Of a DNA stretch of 13,994 nt, positions 7,967 through 13,994 are shown piece after piece. The stretch is from Euryarchaeota archaeon UBA111. Its GTDB lineage: Archaea; Thermoplasmatota; Poseidoniia; Poseidoniales; Poseidoniaceae. The stretch's first letter is position 1, and each line of letters begins with the position of its first letter. The stretch covers positions 1-13,994 of the forward strand of contig DAWS01000043.1 in the NCBI GenBank assembly GCA_002506025.1, in the 5' to 3' direction. The notes beneath the pieces were generated by a model, which searched no databases, was not told the DNA's origin, and was given only the letters and a program-made list of their open reading frames with translations. The position numbers and the translations under genes were made by a program.

Positions 7967-8386
7967 CTACAACTTAAGTTTCTTGAGAGATTTCACTAAG
8001 TCTCGACTTGCTTGATAATCATTGGGTGAAAAATATCCGTTGAAGTCGCCGTGCTCATCGATCGCAACTACTGCTTGCGGTGACCGCTGTCGAATTTTTT
8101 GCATCACAACTTGCAGGTCTTCATCCAATTTGACTTCCATAAAGTCCATTTCCATATGCTCTGCACAAGTGGCGTTTTTTGTGTCTGCATCAGAGTCAAT
8201 GGCTAGCAGCAATTGCTTATGTCCAATCACTCCTTTTACTTTTGAATCATCTGCTAACACTACCAGCACGCCTCCTGGTATTGATAGAAGTCTTTTAGCG
8301 GCCTCCTTGAGGGTATCACTTAGACCAATTGTCATATGTTCGTCATTCAAATCCAAATCCGCAACCGTCACTTTTTCACTGGACAT
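7967..8386 (-). CDS. Two-CBS-domain protein
   Basis: This 139-residue soluble protein consists of a CBS (Bateman) pair and little else. The first CBS lies at about 1-62, with strands LSIPGGVLVVL and KVKGVIGHKQLLLAI. The second lies at about 66-128, with DEDLQVVMQKIRQRSPQAVV, then AVVAIDEHGDFNGYFSPND. The tail is basic (KSLKKLKL). Such pairs usually bind adenine nucleotides or S-adenosylmethionine and regulate a partner; nothing here shows which ligand. I choose ATG 8386, which starts just before the first CBS strand. TTG 8407 would add seven residues (MAGYVIA) and sits 14 bases after the gltX stop. The gene follows gltX on the same strand and is probably the last of that transcript. Its stop touches the stop of the plus-strand surface-protein gene. 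Confidence 0.85.
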   Translation of the reverse strand: MSSEKVTVADLDLNDEHMTIGLSDTLKEAAKRLLSIPGGVLVVLADDSKVKGVIGHKQLLLAIDSDADTKNATCAEHMEMDFMEVKLDEDLQVVMQKIRQRSPQAVVAIDEHGDFNGYFSPNDYQASRDLVKSLKKLKL

Positions 8387-8421
8387 TGCTATGACGTAAC
8401 CGGCCAAAGATTTGATTGTTC

Positions 8422-10134
8422 CTAATCATGAGTGAAGGTAATTTCGTTATCTCCAGAAATTATACCGTAACCGATTCTTTCTATTTGCACTGGGGTGTTC
8501 ACAGCCAGTTGGTGGGATTCAAGCTTCCCATCTAATCGGCATATTTCACCATCGATTACCTGCACCAAAGATGCGTCTACGGAACTATTCTTGGAGGTCC
8601 AATGAACTATTTTCCGTTTGTCTGTCCGCTCCTTAGCGACAAAACGGGCGGTGTTGCCTTCAATATCAAAATCACCAAATTCCTTCAGTCTTAATGTCTT
8701 ATGCTGTAAATCTGCTTTTTCGATGTATACTACTGCATCATGAAGTTGTATCTTCCTTGTGCCTAAACCAGTAGTATTTGGGTGAGTCGGCAGTTCTACA
8801 ATCGTTTCATTAACTCCTTCAAGAGTCAGTGCAATAGGTTCTCTAATGAATGCAATTCTTGGAGCATCGTCATCAATTATCTTTATGTTGTGAGAATACA
8901 ATGTGGCTAGTGGGACTGCTATATCTTTCTGTGTCACCCCTAATTCAATCCAAAAATTACGTAGTGCAGTCGCCTGAATTCCGCTACCTGATAGACTGGC
9001 GATAGTTGGTAGCCTTGGATCAGACCATCCCTCAAACAAACCAGATTCTATGTCTTTGCGCATCTGTGAGGTTGAAAATCCACCCCATTCATGGACTTTT
9101 ACCCTTCCCCAATACATAGTCTCAGGGTATGTCCAGCCAAAATGCTCGTACAGTAGTTTCTGTTTACGCGTCGAATCCATCAAATCTTTACCTCGAATAA
9201 TATGTGTGACGCCCTGTAAGTGATCCTCTACAGCACTTTGGAAATCTAATAGCGGCCATACGCGATATCTCGAACCGATGTCTTTACGTGGGTGTGGATT
9301 TGTCTCAGTGTCCTGAATTCTTAATGCAGGCCAATCTCGCAGGGCAGGATTTTTGAGTGCCATGTCGGTTCTAACTCTAACGACTGCTTCTCCAGGTTGA
9401 AAGCTTCCATCAAGCATGCCTTGCCATAACTCGAGATTCTCCAAATTAGAATATGCTCGACATGGACACTCAGTCATGCTAACACGATATTCTCTAAATG
9501 TTTCTGCACTACATTTGCAGACATACCCAAAACCACCATTAAGCATTTGTTCAACATATTGGTAATAGTGTTCGATTCTATCGCTGGCAATTACCATTCT
9601 ATGTGGCACAAAACCTAGCAACCACTCTGCTTCTTTTTGAATTAGATCATAAGCCTCAAGCATTGGCGGCTTGACAGATGTATCGGTATCATCGAATCGC
9701 AGGATTAACTCGCCATCATATTCCTTAGCGTATTCGCCATTGATTATAATTCCACGTGCGTGACCAAAGGACAGAGGACCATTCGGATTTGGTGCGAACC
9801 GTAACACAACCTTGCCTTTTTCTGCGTTGAGTAACTCAGGTAATCCAGTCCGTTTGGCCTGTTTTTGTCGCTGTTCTAACAATTCTGGTGCTTCAGTTTC
9901 TAAGATGCTCCGTAGATAATCCAATCCTTCATCTGTTGCTAACTTATTGGCCTGAGCGACTTTTTTGGCGATTAATGGACTGAGTATTTTCCCATGCGGA
10001 CGTAGGTCTTGACGTATGCTCATAATGCGGCCTATTACCGATCCTGGTGCTGCCTTTCCAGAATACTCAATGGCGTTTTGAATTGCCACATGCCATAGCA
10101 TATTGTCAATCGCTTCATCCGGTGACCAATCCAT
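8422..10134 (-). CDS. gltX: Glutamyl-tRNA synthetase, archaeal class I type
   Basis: This cytosolic enzyme charges tRNA-Glu with glutamate using ATP. Archaeal forms usually also mischarge tRNA-Gln, which GatDE then amidates. From ATG 10134 the product has 570 residues, the usual archaeal length. The helical N-terminus (IQNAIEYSGKAAPGSVIGRI) is typical of archaeal GluRS. The HIGH-type signature reads FGHARG at 123-128, preceded by RFAPNPNGP. Zinc ligands C206, C208, C223 and C225 lie in the acceptor-binding insertion (VCKC, then CPCR). A KMSKS-type loop reads FSTSQMRK at 353-360. YRVWPLLDFQSAVEDHLQG and ITHIIRGKDL-like residues complete the active site, and the C-terminal 160 residues are the beta-barrel anticodon domain. 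ATG 10134 has AGGAG 12 bases upstream; ATG 10167 and TTG 10170 would add 11 or 12 residues. It follows rnhB by 44 bases and precedes the CBS gene. Nothing suggests GlnRS, which bacteria and eukaryotes use. Confidence 0.96.
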   Translation of the reverse strand: MDWSPDEAIDNMLWHVAIQNAIEYSGKAAPGSVIGRIMSIRQDLRPHGKILSPLIAKKVAQANKLATDEGLDYLRSILETEAPELLEQRQKQAKRTGLPELLNAEKGKVVLRFAPNPNGPLSFGHARGIIINGEYAKEYDGELILRFDDTDTSVKPPMLEAYDLIQKEAEWLLGFVPHRMVIASDRIEHYYQYVEQMLNGGFGYVCKCSAETFREYRVSMTECPCRAYSNLENLELWQGMLDGSFQPGEAVVRVRTDMALKNPALRDWPALRIQDTETNPHPRKDIGSRYRVWPLLDFQSAVEDHLQGVTHIIRGKDLMDSTRKQKLLYEHFGWTYPETMYWGRVKVHEWGGFSTSQMRKDIESGLFEGWSDPRLPTIASLSGSGIQATALRNFWIELGVTQKDIAVPLATLYSHNIKIIDDDAPRIAFIREPIALTLEGVNETIVELPTHPNTTGLGTRKIQLHDAVVYIEKADLQHKTLRLKEFGDFDIEGNTARFVAKERTDKRKIVHWTSKNSSVDASLVQVIDGEICRLDGKLESHQLAVNTPVQIERIGYGIISGDNEITFTHD

Positions 10135-10178
10135 GTCAAACACACACTCCTGTTGTCTGTACTTCATCAATTAAATGG

Positions 10179-10907
10179 TCAGAACAATGTCCTCTGTCTC
10201 CCGCTAGTGACTAACCTACTAGGCATCTCTGCTGAATTATTCTCGGACCAAATTCTTTTCACAGTTGACCAAGACCAACGCAGAGCTTCGTGGGGGACAT
10301 CTTCTATCATTTTCCTTACTGCATTTATTGTTATTTGATCACTGGGATAACCGGAACCAATTTCAAAGCCAACAGCTTTCTCAATAGACTTTATTGCTTC
10401 GTCGCGCGCTTGCTTGGCGAGAATGCTAGCCATTCCGACAACAGGGTAGTTCTCATCGGCCTTGTGGTAACTATCAATTTTGGATTGTTGCCACGGCCAT
10501 TTGTCGATTAGTTGAGCTACACGCTTGTTAAATCGTAGTGTATCAATGTCACAAGCATCACAAATTATCTGAACATTCTGCTTTGATTCAAGTCGCAAAT
10601 TATTTACTGATTCTGCAAATAATTTCGTTTCAAGAATATTCAATCCATTTTTTTGCACAGCCAAATCTATTTCTGGAGTTTCACAGTATACTATCGAGTA
10701 ATACCAATCCCTTTCTTCGCACTCTCTCAAGAACCACTGACGGATTTCCTCTCTTTTACTAGCGGATAAATCCTTAGAATCTTTTACGCCACGATCTGTC
10801 AACATTTTACAATCATCTCGAGGTATAGCAACACTACAAACAACCAGTGGACCAATAACTGGACCTCGGCCCGCTTCATCAACACCAATGGTAATCATAT
10901 CAATCAC
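10179..10907 (-). CDS. rnhB: Ribonuclease HII
   Basis: RNase HII cleaves the RNA strand of RNA-DNA hybrids, removing single ribonucleotides and primers, and in archaea acts with PCNA. The 242-residue protein shows the family fold. The N-terminal motif VDEAGRGPVIGP carries catalytic D10 and E11. D117 lies in CDACD, and D151 in HKADENYPVV, just before ASILAK. The C-terminus ends GRQRTLF, like a shortened PCNA-interacting (PIP) peptide, with Q238, L241 and F242 as the anchoring residues. GTG 10907 overlaps the stop of the preceding gene as GTGA, a typical coupling overlap, so I prefer it; ATG 10898 would drop three residues. The gene lies between the 816-residue surface protein and gltX, all on one strand. 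The assignment is near certain; PCNA binding is inferred from the tail. Confidence 0.96.
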   Translation of the reverse strand: MIDMITIGVDEAGRGPVIGPLVVCSVAIPRDDCKMLTDRGVKDSKDLSASKREEIRQWFLRECEERDWYYSIVYCETPEIDLAVQKNGLNILETKLFAESVNNLRLESKQNVQIICDACDIDTLRFNKRVAQLIDKWPWQQSKIDSYHKADENYPVVGMASILAKQARDEAIKSIEKAVGFEIGSGYPSDQITINAVRKMIEDVPHEALRWSWSTVKRIWSENNSAEMPSRLVTSGRQRTLF

Positions 10908-13354
10908 AAATCTAAATCGTCTTCATCAGGTAATGGCACTGTCTTGGTATAATCTTGTTGTTTGTTCTTTTCACCTAGCAAATTTTGTGGGTCATTTCGA
11001 GTAGTCATGCTTGGTGTAAATTGTTTGGTCTGCAATGTATTATTTTCTATCCGTGGTGAATTAATACCTTCTACTGTAATTGAGTCAAGAAGTTCATCAG
11101 CAGTATTCATTACCGCAGTTTTATCATGATTGTCTAATACCAACTCTGCCGCATTGCGTAACTGTTCATTTACTGGGGCAGTAGGTGTTTTTATCCCCGC
11201 AGACTTGCTCTTGAATCCGGCAGTAAATTCATCAGCGGAAATTGATGGTGAGTCGAGTATTACTGCTGATACTTCCTTTCTTTCGAATTTGCGCATCCAA
11301 TCATCTCCCTGCTTTGCTGCATCACTGTTCGCTAGGCCCGCCAACAATTCAGCATCCTGTTTCCGCAAAATACGGTCATTATACGCCCGCCGCAAAAATA
11401 ATGCTGATATAAGTACAGAAAGTATTACCCATTTCCAAGCCAATATCACAGCAATTGAGGTTTCAATTTTTGCAAAGAAGTCGTCTTCGTTCGATGCAAC
11501 TGATCCTGTTTGCCATTGGTCGCCCAAAAATTCTACACTCGAACTAAATGATATTGGCTCATCTGGAGCAAAACTGGACCTGATGGTAATGTTGAGGAAC
11601 ATAGTTCCATTGCTAGGCTGATCAGTAGGTATTTCTGCCCAAGCACGGACGGTGAAATTAGACCCATAGCCGATATCGTTTATTTCAAACGATCTTGGAA
11701 ATTCTACACCATCCTCAATTATCGAACCAGTCGGAGGTATCAAAGTCATTGGTGTAAAGTGGGAACATTGTAGTTGCACTATGATTCCATCTGCAGCATT
11801 CCCATCATTCTTTAGTGTCATTGCAATGTTATATCTGCCGAGCGCATCCTCTTCAGCCACTAAATCTTGCAGTGACCAATTAATGCTCGGAGCGATAATT
11901 ACCTCAACATCGATAGTCATGATGGATTCTTCCCTCCCTTCCAGCATGACTTCAAAGGTAACAATACCATTGGTATATGCATTAAACCCATCTTTAGTTA
12001 AAATCACAAAACTATCGATGTCAGCGTACGAATTCCGTGGAATCTCACGCGCTACTTCAGTTCCCTGAACGGTGACAAAACTAGGAATCTCGCTTACTGA
12101 AATCTTTACAATATCTTGATAATTTCCCTCATTGAATATTCGAAATTCTGGATTACAGGTTTCAGCCGGCAGTAATACGCAGTCATACTCATTTACTTCG
12201 ACTGAATATGAACGATTCCAATCAATTTGACTAGCAATGTCAACATAGATAGCGCGACTAGCCGCCCCAGAGGGAGTAATTTTGACACGTAAATTCAACT
12301 CACCATCATTCTGGTTTGGTGACTGAAAGCCAATATCGAAGGTTCTAGTATCTCCGGGAAATAATAATTCGTCCTCAAAACCACCAAATATTGCAACAAT
12401 CCAGCCATTATATTCAATTCTATCTGCAACAGGAATGCCTGAAACAGGTTGATTATTTTCATCAACTATTTGCAAATCGATAGACATCAAATTTTCAATA
12501 TTGCCAGAATTCCTAACGGTAATCGGCAGGCGATTGCTAGAATCAGGACTGACAAGAATATCACTTCCACGGCCCACCAAAGTTACGTTGCTAAAATCCG
12601 TCATTAACAAATCAAAATTCCATGTTGACGCTGCTCCATCTAGACCAGAAGTTGCCGTCAGCGAAAATCTAGGTCCAGTTAGATATAGCGGACTAGAATC
12701 GATTACCTGAGGAATGTCGATCCATAATCTGATGAATTTTAGTTCGTTTGGGGCAAACGTTTCGACAGCTTTTCCGTCATTCACTGAGTTCATAGTCCAG
12801 CCCCACTGCCAGCCAGAATTAGTTGAAAGAGAAAATGTAACGTCATCTTCGTATTGGCCGTTGTTAGTCATATTTACTGCTAAGTTTGTTCTAACTCCGG
12901 GGTCTACAATGAATTCAGAGTCATCAACGACGCCAAAACTAAGGCTAGAATTCCTAGCAATTGTTAGTGTATAAGAACTTGAATAAACAACTGAAGGTTC
13001 AAGTTCCGAGGTTATGTTAACGAAGGCAGTCTGTTGTTCATAGGGAGCCTCATCGTCACATGAAAAGAAGAACCTAAATTGTCTTATTTGGTTCTGAGTG
13101 AGCGTAAATTGTTCTGGTAGGTTAGTTATTGAGATGTTCTCTGGCATACTATTAGAGAAGGTGATAATTGTTGATGAATTACCTACATTTCTCACTGTTA
13201 TTGTTGCTTCAATAGTCTCTCCACGGTGGATCACATAGTCACTATCAGAGTTCAGTTCTAATTTGTTAGTCTCAGTATTATCTGCTTGAGAATTAATCAC
13301 TATTGGTGATGCGATGCAGAGCAAGATTATGCTAAACATCACTATTCTGCGCAT
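10904..13354 (-). CDS. Surface protein with five NEW3/CARDB-like repeats, one membrane span and an acidic-ended cytoplasmic tail
   Basis: This 816-residue protein has a signal peptide at residues 1-24 (MRRIVMFSIILLCIASPIVI). Five extracellular repeats of about 105-125 residues follow, each with an N-x-G-(N/Q) hairpin: N59, Q167, N285, N411 and N519, within VRNVGN, MTNNGQ, VRNSGN, IFNEGN and LKNDGN. This pattern is typical of NEW3/CARDB-like Ig sandwiches found in archaeal surface proteins. A span at about 633-654 (SIAVILAWKWVILSVLISAL) is followed by RRAYNDRILRK, so residues 655-816 are cytoplasmic. That tail is low in hydrophobic residues, probably disordered, and ends in DEDDLDL. The gene lies 49 bases after pheT and overlaps rnhB by four bases (GTGA), so it sits inside a housekeeping transcript. 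ATG 13354 gives a clean signal peptide. No enzymatic motif is visible. An adhesive or cell-envelope structural role is inference. Confidence 0.88.
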   Translation of the reverse strand: MRRIVMFSIILLCIASPIVINSQADNTETNKLELNSDSDYVIHRGETIEATITVRNVGNSSTIITFSNSMPENISITNLPEQFTLTQNQIRQFRFFFSCDDEAPYEQQTAFVNITSELEPSVVYSSSYTLTIARNSSLSFGVVDDSEFIVDPGVRTNLAVNMTNNGQYEDDVTFSLSTNSGWQWGWTMNSVNDGKAVETFAPNELKFIRLWIDIPQVIDSSPLYLTGPRFSLTATSGLDGAASTWNFDLLMTDFSNVTLVGRGSDILVSPDSSNRLPITVRNSGNIENLMSIDLQIVDENNQPVSGIPVADRIEYNGWIVAIFGGFEDELLFPGDTRTFDIGFQSPNQNDGELNLRVKITPSGAASRAIYVDIASQIDWNRSYSVEVNEYDCVLLPAETCNPEFRIFNEGNYQDIVKISVSEIPSFVTVQGTEVAREIPRNSYADIDSFVILTKDGFNAYTNGIVTFEVMLEGREESIMTIDVEVIIAPSINWSLQDLVAEEDALGRYNIAMTLKNDGNAADGIIVQLQCSHFTPMTLIPPTGSIIEDGVEFPRSFEINDIGYGSNFTVRAWAEIPTDQPSNGTMFLNITIRSSFAPDEPISFSSSVEFLGDQWQTGSVASNEDDFFAKIETSIAVILAWKWVILSVLISALFLRRAYNDRILRKQDAELLAGLANSDAAKQGDDWMRKFERKEVSAVILDSPSISADEFTAGFKSKSAGIKTPTAPVNEQLRNAAELVLDNHDKTAVMNTADELLDSITVEGINSPRIENNTLQTKQFTPSMTTRNDPQNLLGEKNKQQDYTKTVPLPDEDDLDL

Positions 13355-13403
13355 GATGTTTGGAAGTAACCTGACATTTCAAACAATACCATGCTTTGAG
13401 TCG

Positions 13404-13994
13404 CTATACTGGGTCTGGAATCACCTTTGCGATTTCCTCTAAGGCGAATTCTGCGCCGTTTAACGGGACATTTAGTTCAAACAATTCAGCAATGTGCGGG
13501 TCTATTTCCCCGAAGCAGCCAACATGTTTTCCGTTAATTATCACCTTAGCAGATCTACCATTCAACCATGGACCTTCATTATCTGGTAGTGGTAAAATTT
13601 CGTATTCATTAGCCCCCATGTCACGCAGGAACGCCTGGATTCTACCCCTTATTGCTGCGAAGCCACCACTTCTTTCGGCCACTAAAAATGCTAGTCTAGT
13701 TGAGTTTTTGTGGTCCCTTACGACAGTGCCCAATTCGTATACACTTTGGGGCAAGTCATGGTGGCGGTTGGTTGAAAGCAACCTGAGTAATCCCGGCAAC
13801 AAGTATTGGCGTAGCAAGGTGTGGTCGATTGTAATTGGGTTGGTAATACGAGTGACTTCACCTACACTTTCCCATCGCACGAGATTAAATTGGTCATCAT
13901 CGTTAGATAACGTCAGTGATTGTATTTGCATCATCCCTAAACCTTGCATTGAATTTCCGACTCTGCGTAGTAAATTCGCATCGCTGCGAGGTTT
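13404..13994 (-). CDS. pheT: Phenylalanyl-tRNA synthetase beta subunit, C-terminal third (partial, runs off right edge)
   Basis: The frame is open to the right edge and ends at TAG 13404-13406, so 196 codons plus the stop are visible. It encodes the catalytic-like core of PheRS beta, which pairs with PheS to charge tRNA-Phe. The visible part begins RRVGNSMQGLGMMQIQSLTLSN-like and contains the family signature RITNPITIDHTLLRQYLLPG, then LLRLLSTNR. After that come VYELGTVVRD, a GFAAIRGRIQAFLRDMG segment, a WLNGRSAKVIINGKHVGCFG strand pair with EIDPHI, and the end FALEEIAKVIPDPV. ATG 13949 inside this frame is not the real start; the gene is about 550 residues in archaea and most lies outside the window. 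It is the first visible gene of the minus-strand series. The assignment is confident. Confidence 0.95.
   Translation of the reverse strand, partial: KPRSDANLLRRVGNSMQGLGMMQIQSLTLSNDDDQFNLVRWESVGEVTRITNPITIDHTLLRQYLLPGLLRLLSTNRHHDLPQSVYELGTVVRDHKNSTRLAFLVAERSGGFAAIRGRIQAFLRDMGANEYEILPLPDNEGPWLNGRSAKVIINGKHVGCFGEIDPHIAELFELNVPLNGAEFALEEIAKVIPDPV

Noticed and set aside
8022..8399. Plus-strand open frame of 125 codons
   Set aside because: It is antisense to the CBS-domain gene, with improbable Ser/Cys-rich composition and no ribosome-binding site seen.
9030..9120. Apparent loss of the KMSKS motif in glutamyl-tRNA synthetase
   Set aside because: FSTSQMRK is an expected archaeal form of this loop, so the enzyme is probably active.
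11130..11621. Plus-strand open frame of 163 codons
   Set aside because: It is antisense to the cytoplasmic tail and span of the five-repeat surface protein; Ser/Asn-rich composition is what the reverse of that gene yields.
1..13994. CRISPR array, insertion sequence, integrase, tRNA or rRNA
   Set aside because: Nearly all bases belong to ordinary coding frames with short spacers; no direct repeats, inverted ends or cloverleaf sequences were seen by eye.

Overview
The window reads as chromosomal DNA of a euryarchaeon, most likely in the Thermoplasmatota and possibly a marine Poseidoniia-like lineage. The archaeal assignment is firm. It rests on an archaeosine synthase with the PC-x3-KPY-x2-S-x2-H signature, an archaeal-length ribosomal protein S15, an archaeal glutamyl-tRNA synthetase, and RNase HII. 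The order-level placement is inference from gene style: large membrane-anchored beta-sandwich surface proteins interleaved with housekeeping genes, and moderate AT richness. I see no CRISPR array, transposase, integrase, rRNA or tRNA.

Layout. (1) Positions 1-2096, minus strand: one uninterrupted reading frame that runs off the left edge. It encodes a type I membrane protein with a secreted part, one membrane span and a cytoplasmic tail. (2) A short divergent spacer. (3) Positions 2176-5832, plus strand: arcS, then rpsO, a short degenerate RecJ/GAN/Cdc45-like protein, and a small helical protein of unknown function. The rpsO-recJ/GAN pairing is a known euryarchaeal arrangement linking translation with the CMG-type replisome. 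(4) Positions 5915-7966, plus strand: a secreted protein with three membrane spans and a cytoplasmic zinc ribbon. (5) It meets, with no spacer, a minus-strand series that reads in transcription order pheT (partial, off the right edge), an 816-residue five-repeat membrane protein, rnhB, gltX, and a two-CBS-domain protein. Spacing here is tight, including a 4-base GTGA overlap, so much of it is probably one transcription unit.

How the genes fit together. Two housekeeping themes dominate: translation (ArcS tRNA modification, S15, PheRS beta, GluRS) and DNA replication or RNA-DNA processing (Cdc45-like protein, RNase HII). Three large cell-surface proteins of unknown function are threaded among them. 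No defence or metabolic island is evident. The parts most worth a second look are the Cdc45-like protein that has lost nuclease motifs, its unknown small neighbour, the surface protein with a cytoplasmic zinc ribbon, and the five-repeat surface protein embedded between pheT and rnhB.
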